DNA of 64,000 nucleotides. Source: Massilia sp. Root418. GTDB lineage: Bacteria; Pseudomonadota; Gammaproteobacteria; Burkholderiales; Burkholderiaceae_D. Location: NCBI RefSeq assembly GCF_001425265.1, contig NZ_LMEC01000001.1, positions 392,036 through 456,035 on the forward strand, read 5' to 3'. The position numbers and the translations under genes are program-made. Under the pieces are notes generated by a model. The model ran no database searches. It saw only the letters and a program-made list of their open reading frames with translations, and was not told where the DNA came from. Below are positions 1 to 9,053 of this stretch, piece by piece (position 1 is the first letter of the stretch; each line of letters begins with the position of its first letter).

Positions 1-1951
1 CGACGCCAAGCACGTGGAGGCCAAGTTCCGCGACGTGCTGGAGTCTACGCCGGACGGCATCATCATGGCCAATTCCACCGGCCTCATCGTGCTGGCCAAT
101 ACCCAGGCCGAACGCCTGTTCGGCTACCAGCCGGGCGAGCTGCGCGGCCTGCCGGTGGAGGTGCTGCTGCCGGCGCGCTACCGCGGCGGCCACGTGGCGC
201 ACCGCGCCAATTATTTCGTCCAGCCGCGCCCGCGCACCATGGGCGCCGGCCTGGAGCTGTACGGGCTGCGCAAGGACCAGGTGGAATTCCCGGTCGAGAT
301 CAGCCTGAGCCCCATCAGCACCGAGGAAGGCACGCTGGTGATGAGCGCGGTGCGCGACATCAGCGAGCGGCGCACCGCCGAACAGAAGTTCCGCGGGCTG
401 CTGGAATCGGCGCCGGACGCCATCGTCATCGTCAACCGGCAGGGCGAGATCGTGCTGGTCAATTCGCAGACCGAGCAGCTGTTCGGCTACGACAGGCGCG
501 AGCTGCTGGGCAAGCGCATGGAAGTGCTGATCCCGCAGCGCTACGCCGCCGGCCACCCGCAGCTGCGCAACAGCTTTTTCGACGCGCCGCGCCCGCGTTC
601 CATGGGCGCCGGGCTGGAGCTGTACGGCCTGCGCCGCGACGGCACCGAATTCCCCGTCGAGATCAGCCTGAGTCCGCTCGAAACGGAAGGCGAAGTGCTG
701 GTGTCGAGCGCCATCCGCGACATCAGCGAGCGCAAGCGCATTGAACGCACGCTGCACGAGCAGAAGCTGGAGCTGGAGCGGGCCGGCAAGGCCAAGGACC
801 TGTTCCTGGCCAGCATGTCGCACGAACTGCGCACCCCGCTCAACGCCATCCTTGGATTTACTCAGCTGCTCAACAACGACACGCTGCCCATCACGGGCGA
901 GCAACGCAAGACCTTCATGAGCCACATCCTGAAGGCGGGCGAACACCTGCTCACGCTGATCAACGAAATCCTCGACCTGGCCAAGATCGAATCGGGCACG
1001 GTCATGTTCTCGATGGAGCCGGTGGGCCTGGACGAGCTGCTGCAGGAAGCCAACCGCATGGTGGAGGTGGCGGCCAACAAGCGCGGTATCCGCATCATCA
1101 TGTCGCCGGTGGGTGAACTGCACGTGCAGGCCGACCGCACGCGCCTGAAACAGATCGTGCTCAATCTGCTGTCCAACGCCATCAAGTACAACCGGGAAAC
1201 GGGCGTGGTGGTGGTGGACTGCGCCGTGTCCGGCGCGGACAAGGTGCGGGTATCGGTCCAGGACACCGGCCCCGGCCTCAAGCCCGACCAGGTGGACGCG
1301 CTGTTCCAGCCGTTCAACCGCCTGGGGCAGGAAGGCGGCAGCGAGGAGGGCAGCGGCATAGGCCTGGTGGTGACCAAGCGGCTGGTCGAGCTGATGGGCG
1401 GCGCCATCGGCGTGCACAGCACGGCGGGCACGGGCAGCGTGTTCTGGATCGAATTGCCGTTGACCGCCGCGCCGGAAAGCGCGCGCGCTGTCATCGCCGC
1501 GGCCTCGGCCTCGCCCGCCGCGGCGCCGGTAGCGCTGCCCGCGCGCGGCGGCCTGCCCTTGCTGCTCTACGTGGAAGACAACCCCACCAATCTGCGGCTG
1601 GTGCAGGAAGTGCTGGGCTTCCGCACCGACCTGACCCTGATCACCGCCACCGACGGCCTGGCTGGCCTGGCACTGGCGCGCAAGCACCGGCCCGACATCA
1701 TTTTGCTGGACATGAACCTGCCCGGCCTGAACGGGCGCGAAATCCAGCGGCGGCTGCGCGAGCAGCCGGACATGGCCGCCGTGCCGGTGCTGGCCATTTC
1801 CGCCAACGCCATGCGCAACGATATCGACGCCGCGCTGGACGCCGGCTTCTTCCGCTACATCACCAAGCCCATCGACGTGGCCGCCCTGAACGACGCGCTG
1901 GACGCCGCACTCGCCCTGGCGCGCAGCAACGGCAAGGCGCAGGTGCCATAG
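1..1951 (+). CDS. PAS-PAS hybrid sensor histidine kinase (5' end outside window)
   Basis: The reading frame is open from the first bases (codons DAKHV precede the GTG at 14), so the true start lies upstream. Two nearly identical PAS domains (about residues 1-120 and 122-243, counted from 14) share PRPR(T/S)MGAGLELYGLR and EFPVEISLSP, which looks like an internal duplication of about 363 bp. A HisKA H-box follows (SHELRTPLNA, His near 269), then an HATPase with N-box NLLSNAIKY, DTGPGL and GSGIGL, then a C-terminal receiver domain with phospho-acceptor Asp near 565 (LLDMNLPG) and KP at ITKPID. No membrane segment is visible in this part, so it is probably a cytoplasmic sensor or has its membrane part upstream. 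The signal and downstream partner are unknown. Confidence 0.9.
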   Translation, partial: DAKHVEAKFRDVLESTPDGIIMANSTGLIVLANTQAERLFGYQPGELRGLPVEVLLPARYRGGHVAHRANYFVQPRPRTMGAGLELYGLRKDQVEFPVEISLSPISTEEGTLVMSAVRDISERRTAEQKFRGLLESAPDAIVIVNRQGEIVLVNSQTEQLFGYDRRELLGKRMEVLIPQRYAAGHPQLRNSFFDAPRPRSMGAGLELYGLRRDGTEFPVEISLSPLETEGEVLVSSAIRDISERKRIERTLHEQKLELERAGKAKDLFLASMSHELRTPLNAILGFTQLLNNDTLPITGEQRKTFMSHILKAGEHLLTLINEILDLAKIESGTVMFSMEPVGLDELLQEANRMVEVAANKRGIRIIMSPVGELHVQADRTRLKQIVLNLLSNAIKYNRETGVVVVDCAVSGADKVRVSVQDTGPGLKPDQVDALFQPFNRLGQEGGSEEGSGIGLVVTKRLVELMGGAIGVHSTAGTGSVFWIELPLTAAPESARAVIAAASASPAAAPVALPARGGLPLLLYVEDNPTNLRLVQEVLGFRTDLTLITATDGLAGLALARKHRPDIILLDMNLPGLNGREIQRRLREQPDMAAVPVLAISANAMRNDIDAALDAGFFRYITKPIDVAALNDALDAALALARSNGKAQVP

Positions 1952-2030
1952 CAGATATAGCCGCGCGCTGATCCCGCCGCCGCCGGCACTCCCTACAGTG
2001 GAGGGTCGTTCGGCATGATGGGGGAGTGCG

Positions 2031-2699
2031 GTGGAGAATATCGGGAAACGCGTGGCGGCGGAATGCGTGGGGACGGCCTTGCTGCTGGCGATAGCGTGCG
2101 GCGCCGGTTTCGCCGCCGCGCGGCTGGCGGGCGGGGACGCGGCGCTGGCGCTGATGCTGGGCGCCGGCGTGTCCAGCGTCGGCCTGGCGGTGCTGATACT
2201 GGCCTTCGGCCCGGTGTCTGGCGGCTTGTTCAATCCGCTGCTGACCCTGTGCCAGGCCTGGCGCGGCAGCCTGCCGCTGGAGGCGGCCCTGCCTTACGCG
2301 GCAGCGCAGATGGCGGGCGCCTTCATTGGCGCGGCTGCGGCGCACGCCATGTTCGACGTGCCCTGGCTGGTGGCGTCCACCCAGGTCCGCATCGGCGCCG
2401 CGCACTGGCTGGGCGAATTCGTCTGCAGCTTCGGCCTGCTGGCGGTCTTCATCGGCTGCGGGCGCAGCCGCCCGGTAGCGGCGCCGTTCGCCGTGGCGGC
2501 GTATGTGATGGCGGCCTGCTGCTTCAGTCCCTCGGCCGCCTTCATGAACCCCGCCATGACGCTGGCGCGTGTGTTCGGCAGCGGCGGCATCCGCCTGGCC
2601 GACGCGCCGGCCTACATCCTTTCACAACTGGCCGGCGCCGCGGCAGCCACCGCCTTGTTCATCTGGCTGCACGGCGGCGCCGCCCGCAAGACCGCCTAG
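2031..2699 (+). CDS. Aquaporin/MIP-family channel, 222 aa
   Basis: A six-helix membrane protein of the major intrinsic protein family. The first half-helix box reads FNPLLT (NPL instead of NPA); the second is a canonical MNPAMTLAR. Start is GTG at 2031, chosen because GGGGAG lies 5 bases upstream. An ATG at 2015 is in another frame. Length is typical of aquaporins. The substrate (water, glycerol or another small solute) cannot be told from sequence. It stands alone between the hybrid kinase and the nitric-oxide operon. Confidence 0.8.
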   Translation: MENIGKRVAAECVGTALLLAIACGAGFAAARLAGGDAALALMLGAGVSSVGLAVLILAFGPVSGGLFNPLLTLCQAWRGSLPLEAALPYAAAQMAGAFIGAAAAHAMFDVPWLVASTQVRIGAAHWLGEFVCSFGLLAVFIGCGRSRPVAAPFAVAAYVMAACCFSPSAAFMNPAMTLARVFGSGGIRLADAPAYILSQLAGAAAATALFIWLHGGAARKTA

Positions 2700-2734
2700 G
2701 ACACCGAGCCGCCCCGCGGCACACCCTGCCTTTA

Positions 2735-2757
2735 AACATGTAGATGCTTTGCATGTT
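2735..2757. promoter_or_regulatory. NsrR-like operator
   Basis: An 11-1-11 dyad with perfect AACATG/CATGTT arms (AAACATG at 2734-2740, CATGTTT at 2752-2758). The layout matches the published AAGATGYATTT-N-AAATRCATCTT shape of NsrR sites. It overlaps the -35 element of the promoter for the hemerythrin-hmp operon, as expected for repression relieved by nitric oxide. The assignment is by pattern and context only. Confidence 0.6.
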
Positions 2758-2777
2758 TACGAAAAATCCGCTATAGT
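2749..2777 (+). promoter_or_regulatory. Sigma-70 promoter of the hemerythrin-hmp operon
   Basis: TTGCAT (2749-2754), a 17-base spacer and TATAGT (2772-2777). The NsrR-like palindrome covers the -35 element. It lies 37 bases upstream of the hemerythrin start. Confidence 0.6.
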
Positions 2778-2813
2778 TGAGCCACATTGATAGCGAAGAC
2801 AGGGAACGAAGTC

Positions 2814-3245
2814 ATGAACATCGACAAATTCAAGCACCAGCATGAAGACATCCTCGCGGACATCACCGCGCTGCGCGAGCTGGTGCACAGCGGTACCGAG
2901 TCCAACGCAGAGCGCATCGCTGCCCGCATTGTCGGCATGAGCGGCAACATCAAGCTGCACCTGGCGGTGGAAGACAAAGTGCTCTATCCCACGCTGGCCG
3001 GCTGCGGCGACACCGCCCTGGCGCGCATGAGCCATCTGTACCAGCTTGAAATGAACGGCATCGTGGCGGCCTACATGGCGTTCGCCACCGCCTGGAATTC
3101 CGCCGCCCGCCTGTTGGCAGCACCCGAGAAATTCCGCGCCGAAGCCAACGGCGTGCTGCGCAGGGTGTACGAGCGCATCAAGAAGGAAGACCACGAATTC
3201 TATCCCGCCGCCGAAGCGCTCGCCGCAGAGCGCCTGGCCGCCTGA
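2814..3245 (+). CDS. Hemerythrin HHE-domain protein, 143 aa
   Basis: Four-helix bundle protein with hemerythrin-type ligand spacing: HQHED near the N terminus, KLHLAVEDKVLYP in the middle and KKEDHEFYP near the C terminus. These would bind a non-haem di-iron centre. Start ATG 2814 is preceded by AGGGA 8 bases upstream; a TTG at 2787 has no such site. It is followed after 42 bases by the flavohemoglobin gene, so the two are probably one operon under the NsrR-like site. Likely role: iron-centre repair, or oxygen/NO handling under nitrosative stress, by analogy with YtfE/DnrN. Confidence 0.82.
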   Translation: MNIDKFKHQHEDILADITALRELVHSGTESNAERIAARIVGMSGNIKLHLAVEDKVLYPTLAGCGDTALARMSHLYQLEMNGIVAAYMAFATAWNSAARLLAAPEKFRAEANGVLRRVYERIKKEDHEFYPAAEALAAERLAA

Positions 3246-3287
3246 TTCTCCTCACATCAATCCACTACCAAAAAAGGCTGACACATC

Positions 3288-4469
3288 ATGCTGACCCCGG
3301 AACACCGCGCCATCATCACCGCAACCGTGCCTATCCTGAAAGAGGGCGGCGAAACGCTGACGCGCCACTTTTACCTTAAGCTGTTCAATGACTTCCCGGA
3401 AGTGAAGCCATTCTTCAATCAAACTCACCAGCACGGCGGCACCCAGCAGCGGGCCCTGGCCAATTCCATCCTGATGTACGCGTCCAACATCGAGCGGCTG
3501 GAGGAACTGGGCCCGCTGGTCAAGACCATCATCAACAAGCACGCTGCGCTGCAGATCCTGCCGGAGCACTATCCCAAAGTGGGCGCCGCGCTGCTGGGCG
3601 CGATCCGCGAGGTGCTGGGCGCCGACGTGGCGACGGACGCGGTGATCGAAGCCTGGGCCTCGGCCTACGGCCAGCTGGCCGACATCCTGGCCGGCGCCGA
3701 AGAGCAGATCTATCAGGCCAATGAAGAAGCCGAAGGCGGCTGGCGCGGCGCGCGCGAGTTCAAGGTGGCCGCCAAGACCGTGGAGAGCGACGAGATCACG
3801 TCCTTCGTGTTCGTGCCGGCGGACGGCGGCAAAGTGGTGGCCTTCCTGCCCGGCCAGTACATCACCGTGCTGGTCACAGTCAATGGCCAGGAAATGCGGC
3901 GCCAGTATTCGCTGTCGGCCGAGAGCAACGGCGCCACCTACCGCATCAGCGTCAAGCGCGAGCCGGACGGCAAAGTGTCCAATCACCTGCACGACAAGCT
4001 GAACCCGGGCGACAGCATCACCCTGTTCCCGCCTGCGGGCGCCTTCACGCTGGCGGACAGCGACAAGCCGCTGGTGCTCATCAGCGGCGGCGTCGGCATC
4101 ACCCCGACCCTGGCCATGCTGAGCGCCGCGCTGCGCACGCGCCGCCCGGTGCACTTCATCCACGCCGCGCGCCACGCCGGCGTGCACGCTTTCCGCAGCC
4201 ATATCGACCAGCTGGCCGAGCAGCACCCGCAGCTGTCGCGCTACTACGTGTATGAGCAGGAGCAGGCGGGCGCCGCCAAGGCCGATGCCACTGGCTACAT
4301 CGGCAAGGGCCACCTGGCCGACTGGCTGCCGGCTTCGCGCGACGTGGAAGCCTACTTCCTCGGCCCGACGCCGTTCATGAAGGCCATGAAGACGCACCTG
4401 CGCGAGCTGGGCGTGCCGGAAGCGCAGACCTACTACGAGTTCTTCGGCCCGGCCGAGGCGCTGCAGTAA
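3288..4469 (+). CDS. hmp: Flavohemoglobin, nitric oxide dioxygenase
   Basis: 393 aa, full length for Hmp. It oxidises NO with O2 to nitrate using NAD(P)H, FAD and haem. The globin domain (about 1-140) has the conserved Tyr29, Gln53 and proximal His85 at the E. coli Hmp positions. The FAD domain carries RRQYSLS and the NAD domain carries SGGVGITPTLAM. It is second in the operon after the hemerythrin gene, with regulation inferred from the NsrR-like site at 2735-2757. Cytoplasmic. Confidence 0.95.
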   Translation: MLTPEHRAIITATVPILKEGGETLTRHFYLKLFNDFPEVKPFFNQTHQHGGTQQRALANSILMYASNIERLEELGPLVKTIINKHAALQILPEHYPKVGAALLGAIREVLGADVATDAVIEAWASAYGQLADILAGAEEQIYQANEEAEGGWRGAREFKVAAKTVESDEITSFVFVPADGGKVVAFLPGQYITVLVTVNGQEMRRQYSLSAESNGATYRISVKREPDGKVSNHLHDKLNPGDSITLFPPAGAFTLADSDKPLVLISGGVGITPTLAMLSAALRTRRPVHFIHAARHAGVHAFRSHIDQLAEQHPQLSRYYVYEQEQAGAAKADATGYIGKGHLADWLPASRDVEAYFLGPTPFMKAMKTHLRELGVPEAQTYYEFFGPAEALQ

Positions 4470-4483
4470 GCTAAGCCGGCACA

Positions 4484-4526
4484 GAGCCGCGCGACCAGTA
4501 TAGCTGGGCCAGAGGACGCGCGGCTC
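4484..4526 (+). terminator. Long-stem hairpin after hmp
   Basis: Perfect 10-bp stem GAGCCGCGCG (4484-4493) / CGCGCGGCTC (4517-4526) with a 23-base loop, 15 bases after the hmp stop. It lacks a T-tract, so it may protect or end the transcript rather than act as a classic intrinsic terminator. Confidence 0.5.
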
Positions 4527-4646
4527 ACACAATGTCACAATCATGATAAATTAAAAATATAGTCCAAACGTCAATTGTGCGCGCCTTGCGCACCGGTAGG
4601 ATGGCGCTCGCGCGCGCATCCCATCAATGACGTTCAAGGACTAAAA

Positions 4647-5753
4647 ATGCTATTAATCAGGAAGATACAACCTCTTCTCCTCGCGCTGGCCGCGGCCCTG
4701 CCGGCGCTGGCCCAGGCCGACGTGCAGTACGCCGTCACGCGCCTGACGCTGCCGGGCGACGGCGGCTCGGCCGTATCGATTAACAATTCAGGGACGGTCG
4801 TGGGCGGCTATTATTCCTACGCGGACATGGGCAATCGCGCCTTTATCTGGTCGAAGGGCAATTTCACCCTGCTGCCCGCGACCGGCGTGCAGGGCGAGTA
4901 CTTCACCGAGATCAACCAGCACGGCACCGCCACCATGGTGCGCGGCGACCTTGACATCGCCTGGGGCAACGCCTACCGCTACCAGAACGGCGAGCTGACC
5001 CCGCTGGGCAGGCTGAAACCCTACGCGTCCGCACGCGCGCTGGGCCTGAACAACAACGGCGCCATCGTGGGCGATTCCGGCCTGGAGGCCGACACCTGGA
5101 CCAGCGATGCGCCGCGCCACGCCACCCACTACCAGGACGGCATCCTCACCGACCTCGGCACGCTGGGCGGCAGGAACAGCGTGGCCGAATCGGTGAATGA
5201 CGCAGGCGCCATCGTCGGCAAGAGCGAGACCGCCGGCAGCGGCAGCGACCACGCCTTCCTCTATGTGAACGGGCAGATGACCGACCTGGGCACGCTGGGG
5301 GGCTCGTACAGCGCGGCCTACGCCATCAACAACGCGGGCCAGATCGTCGGCAGTTCGGTGAATGCGAGCGGCCGGCAGAACGCGTTCATCTACCAGAACG
5401 GGGTGATGACCGACCTGGGCTGGCTTGGTTCGAACAGCTACGCGCGCGCCGTCAACGAGCACGGACAGGCGGTGGTGGGGCAATCTGGCGGCGGCGGCTG
5501 GCTGTACAGCGGCGGCGCGATGCACGACCTGGATACGCTGATCGACCCAGCCTCCGGATTGACGATCCAGGACGTCAGGGACATCAATGACCTCGGCCAG
5601 ATCGTCGGCACGGCCTGCGATACGTTCGGCGATTGCACCGGCGTGCTGCTCTCGCCTGTGCCCGAACCGGTGACCTACGGCATGATGCTGGCCGGCCTGG
5701 GCCTGGTCGGCTACGCGGCGCGCCGCCGCAAAGCCAGCGCCACAGCGCAATAG
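4647..5753 (+). CDS. PEP-CTERM secreted protein with HAF repeats, 368 aa
   Basis: Signal peptide MLLIRKIQPLLLALAAALPALAQA, then repeated units ending in DLGTLGG or DLGWLG with INN.GQIVG between them (the HAF repeat). The C terminus is VPEPVTYGMMLAGLGLVGYAARRR, a classic PEP-CTERM sorting tail recognised by exosortase. Start ATG 4647 has AAGGA 6 bases upstream; earlier in-frame codons lack a signal peptide. No exosortase gene is in the window. Likely an extracellular or surface protein of unknown role. Confidence 0.85.
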   Translation: MLLIRKIQPLLLALAAALPALAQADVQYAVTRLTLPGDGGSAVSINNSGTVVGGYYSYADMGNRAFIWSKGNFTLLPATGVQGEYFTEINQHGTATMVRGDLDIAWGNAYRYQNGELTPLGRLKPYASARALGLNNNGAIVGDSGLEADTWTSDAPRHATHYQDGILTDLGTLGGRNSVAESVNDAGAIVGKSETAGSGSDHAFLYVNGQMTDLGTLGGSYSAAYAINNAGQIVGSSVNASGRQNAFIYQNGVMTDLGWLGSNSYARAVNEHGQAVVGQSGGGGWLYSGGAMHDLDTLIDPASGLTIQDVRDINDLGQIVGTACDTFGDCTGVLLSPVPEPVTYGMMLAGLGLVGYAARRRKASATAQ

Positions 5754-5836
5754 CAGGATGGGGCCGTGCCGGCATTTGTGCCTGCGCGGCCCTGTGGTAA
5801 AGTGCGCGGCTTGCCGTGTCACTGGAGTTTTCTGTT

Positions 5837-8146
5837 TTGTCCGACAAATTCATTCCTATCCAAGCCTATGACAAGCCTGCGGGCGGTTTCGGTTCCCTGC
5901 GCGGCACAGCCAGCGCGCTGACCGGCAACGGCGCCTTTCCCGCCCTGAACACCCTGCCGCGCGTGAACCAGCCCCAGGGCATCGATTGCCCCGGCTGCGC
6001 CTATCCGGATTCCCCCACCGACAAGGCGGTCGATTTCTGCGAGCAGGGCGCCTGGGCCATTTCGCACGAGGCCACGCCCAAGCGCGCCACGCCCGAACAT
6101 TTTGCCAGGCACACCGTGACGGCCCTGCGCCGCAGCGAGGAATGGCAACTGGAAGCCATTGGCCGCCTGACAGCGCCCATGCTGTACGACCGCGCCAGCG
6201 ACTGCTACCGCGAAATCGCCTGGGAGCAGGCGTTCCAGCTGGCCGGCGCGGCCCTGCGTGCGCTGGACAACCCCAACCGCGCGGTGTTCTACGCCTCCGG
6301 CCGCAGCAGCAATGAAGCAGCGTTCCCGTACCAGCTGTTTGCGCGCGCCTTCGGCACCAATAATCTGCCCGACTCGTCCAACTATTGCCACGAGTCGTCC
6401 GGCGATGCGCTGCGGCTGTCCATCGGCGTCGGCAAGTCCACCGTCACGCGCGAGGACTTCGAGCACGCGGAGGCCATTTTCGTATTCGGCCAGAACCCGG
6501 CCACCAACCATCCGCGCATGCTGGGCGACCTGCGCCATGCCAAACTGCGCGGCTGCAAGATCGTGGTCTTCAATCCGCTGCTGGAGCGCGGCCTGCAAAA
6601 GTTCACCGACCCGCAGGCAGCCGGCGAACTGCTGACCGGAGCCAGCACGCCGATCGCGGACGAGTACTGCCAGGTGCGCGTGGGTGGCGACATGGCCGCC
6701 ATCACCGGCATGATCAAGGCGCTGCTGGAAGCGGACGACGCGGCCGCAGGGCAGGGCAGCCTGCTGGACCGCGCCTTCATCGCCGAACACACGCAGGGCT
6801 TCGAGGCGCTGCAGTCGGTGGTGCGCAGCCAGAGCTGGGCCGACATTGAACGGGACAGCGGCCTGGCACGCGCCCAGATCGAACACGTGACGCAGATCTA
6901 CGCGCAGTCGAATGCCACCATCAGCACCTGGTGCATGGGCCTGACCCAGCACGAATACGCCATAGAGACCATCCAGATGCTGACCAACCTGATGCTCTTG
7001 CGCGGCAATGTGGGCAAGCCCGGCGCCGGGCTGATGCCGGTGCGCGGCCACTCCAATGTGCAGGGCGACCGTACGGTAGGCATCACCAACCGGCCCAGGA
7101 CCGAGTGGCTGCAAGGCCTGGAGCGGGTGTTCGGCTTCACGCCGCCCACGCAGCCGGGGCTGGACGCGGTGGCCGCCATCAATGGCTTGCTGGACGGCTC
7201 GGTGCACGCTTTCGTCGGCCTGGGCGGCAACTTTGCCGTGGCCGGCCCGGACAGCCCGCGCGTGCTGGACGCGCTGTCGCGCTGCAAGCTCACGGTGCAC
7301 ATCGCCACCAAGCTCAATCGCACCCACCTGTACCCCGGCGAAACCGGCTTGCTGCTGCCATGCCTGGGGCGCACCGAGCACGACGAGCAGGCCGGCGGCC
7401 AGCAGTTCGTCAGCGTGGAGGACACCGCCAGCATGGTGCACGCATCCACCGGCCGCAACCGCCCGGCCAGCGGCAAGCTGCGCTCGGAGCCCTTTATCGT
7501 GACGGAACTGGCGCGCCACGCGCTGCCCGATTCCAAAATCGACTGGACCCTCATGGGCCGCGACTACGACGCCACGCGCGACCTGATCGAAAGGGCGGCG
7601 CAGGGCGCCGTGGCCGGCTTTGAGCAGTACAACGCCAACATCCGCCGCAAGCGCGGCTTCCACCTGCCGAATACCGCCGCGCAGCGTGTATGGAAGACCG
7701 ACAGCGGCAAGGCCAACTTCGCCGCACACGCGCTGCCGCAGGACAGCATCATGAAGCGCGCCCGCGCCGTGCACGGCGAGCGCGTGGTGTGCCTGGCCAC
7801 GGTGCGCGCGCACCGCCAGTACAACACCACGGTGTATTTCGACCCGAAAGGAGAAGTGGACCGCTACCGCGGCGTACATCACACACGCAAGGTGCTGTTC
7901 GTGGGCCCGGCCACGCTGGCGCGCCTGGGCTTCAAGGACGGCGACACCGCCAACCTGCGCGCTGCCTCGCTGGACGGCATCGAGCGCGTGGTGCAGGGCT
8001 ACCGGCTGGTGGAGTATCCTATCCCGGGCGACGACGTGTTCGGCTACTTCCCGGAGCTGACGCCACTGTCCTCGCCGGACCTGACGGCGCGCGGCTCGAA
8101 TACGCCCGCGTTCAAGGAAGTGCCCATCCTGATCGAAAAGGCCTGA
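5837..8146 (+). CDS. FdhF/YdeP-family molybdopterin oxidoreductase, about 769 aa
   Basis: Matches the family of formate-dehydrogenase-like YdeP proteins (759 aa in E. coli). The N terminus has AGGFGSLRG and the GIDCPGCAYPDSP cysteine segment, followed by the molybdopterin core (YASGRSSNEAAF, FGQNPATNHPRM, RGHSNVQGDRT) and a C-terminal beta-barrel (TVRAHRQYNTTVY). The start is uncertain: TTG 5837 has GGAG 9 bases upstream, while GTG 5816 in the same frame has none. No FdhD gene is adjacent. The substrate is unproven; E. coli YdeP is linked to acid resistance. A LysR gene starts one base after its stop. Confidence 0.88.
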   Translation: MSDKFIPIQAYDKPAGGFGSLRGTASALTGNGAFPALNTLPRVNQPQGIDCPGCAYPDSPTDKAVDFCEQGAWAISHEATPKRATPEHFARHTVTALRRSEEWQLEAIGRLTAPMLYDRASDCYREIAWEQAFQLAGAALRALDNPNRAVFYASGRSSNEAAFPYQLFARAFGTNNLPDSSNYCHESSGDALRLSIGVGKSTVTREDFEHAEAIFVFGQNPATNHPRMLGDLRHAKLRGCKIVVFNPLLERGLQKFTDPQAAGELLTGASTPIADEYCQVRVGGDMAAITGMIKALLEADDAAAGQGSLLDRAFIAEHTQGFEALQSVVRSQSWADIERDSGLARAQIEHVTQIYAQSNATISTWCMGLTQHEYAIETIQMLTNLMLLRGNVGKPGAGLMPVRGHSNVQGDRTVGITNRPRTEWLQGLERVFGFTPPTQPGLDAVAAINGLLDGSVHAFVGLGGNFAVAGPDSPRVLDALSRCKLTVHIATKLNRTHLYPGETGLLLPCLGRTEHDEQAGGQQFVSVEDTASMVHASTGRNRPASGKLRSEPFIVTELARHALPDSKIDWTLMGRDYDATRDLIERAAQGAVAGFEQYNANIRRKRGFHLPNTAAQRVWKTDSGKANFAAHALPQDSIMKRARAVHGERVVCLATVRAHRQYNTTVYFDPKGEVDRYRGVHHTRKVLFVGPATLARLGFKDGDTANLRAASLDGIERVVQGYRLVEYPIPGDDVFGYFPELTPLSSPDLTARGSNTPAFKEVPILIEKA

Positions 8147-8147
8147 T

Positions 8148-9053
8148 ATGGACCGCCTCGACGCCATGCGGATGTTTGTGCGCGTAGTGGAGGTGAACAG
8201 CTTCAACAAGGCGGCGGAAGGAATGTCGCTGCCGCCGTCCACCGTCACGCGCGCGGTGAAGGAGCTGGAGGCGCACATCGGCGTGCGCCTGCTGCAGCGG
8301 ACCACGCGCCGACTCAGCCTCACGCCCGACGGCACCATCTACTATGGCCACTGCCGCCGCCTGCTCGACGAGCTGGACGAAGTTGAGGCCAGCTTCCCCG
8401 GCAACTCCGGCCAGCCGCGCGGCAAGCTGCGGGTGGACATGACGCCTTCATTCGCGCGCAACTTCGTCATTCCCTCGGTGCGCCAGTTCCTGGACCGCTA
8501 TCCGGAGGTGCAGATGGCCGTCACCGTCAGCGACCGGCCGGTGGACCTGGTGCAGGAGGGCATAGACTGCGTGATCCGCGCCGGCCAGCCGGAAGACTCG
8601 ACCTCGCTGGTGGCGCGCCAGATCGCCAGTTTCGGCTGGATGGTGTGCGCGGCGCCGTCCTACCTGGAGCAGCACGGCGCGCCGCAGACGCTGGAAGACC
8701 TGCAGCACCATGTGGCGGTGGGCTATCTGCTGGGCCGCACGGGCAGGGCGATGGACTGGATCTTCAACGACGGCAACACCACCATTAGCGTGCCGATGAA
8801 GAGCCGCCTGTCCTCGAACGACACCAGCACCTATGTGCAGGCCGGCTTGCAGGGACTGGGCCTGATCTGCACCGCCGCCTACCTGGTGCGCCCGCACGTG
8901 CAGTCCGGCGCGCTGGTGCAGCTGTTGCCGGATTACAAATCGCCGCGCGTGCCGGTGTCGGTCATGTACCCGCAAAACCGCCACCTGTCGCCCACCGTGC
9001 GCGCCTTTATCGACTGGATAGGTGAGCTGATGGCGGAATCCGCGCCCAACTAG
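8148..9053 (+). CDS. LysR-family transcriptional regulator, 301 aa
   Basis: N-terminal winged helix-turn-helix (about 1-60, FVRVVEVNSFNKAAEGM...PSTVTRAVKELE) and a LysR substrate-binding domain (about 90-295). Closest in style to the LrhA/DsdC-unrelated Burkholderiales group with GKLRVDMTPSFARNFVIP. It begins one base after the YdeP-like gene, so it is co-transcribed with it and probably senses a ligand tied to that enzyme. Unusual for the class, it is not divergent from its likely target. Confidence 0.88.
   Translation: MDRLDAMRMFVRVVEVNSFNKAAEGMSLPPSTVTRAVKELEAHIGVRLLQRTTRRLSLTPDGTIYYGHCRRLLDELDEVEASFPGNSGQPRGKLRVDMTPSFARNFVIPSVRQFLDRYPEVQMAVTVSDRPVDLVQEGIDCVIRAGQPEDSTSLVARQIASFGWMVCAAPSYLEQHGAPQTLEDLQHHVAVGYLLGRTGRAMDWIFNDGNTTISVPMKSRLSSNDTSTYVQAGLQGLGLICTAAYLVRPHVQSGALVQLLPDYKSPRVPVSVMYPQNRHLSPTVRAFIDWIGELMAESAPN

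Noticed and set aside
5819..8338. 839-codon minus-strand frame opposite the molybdopterin oxidoreductase
   Set aside because: Antisense shadow; real gene on the plus strand has complete motifs.
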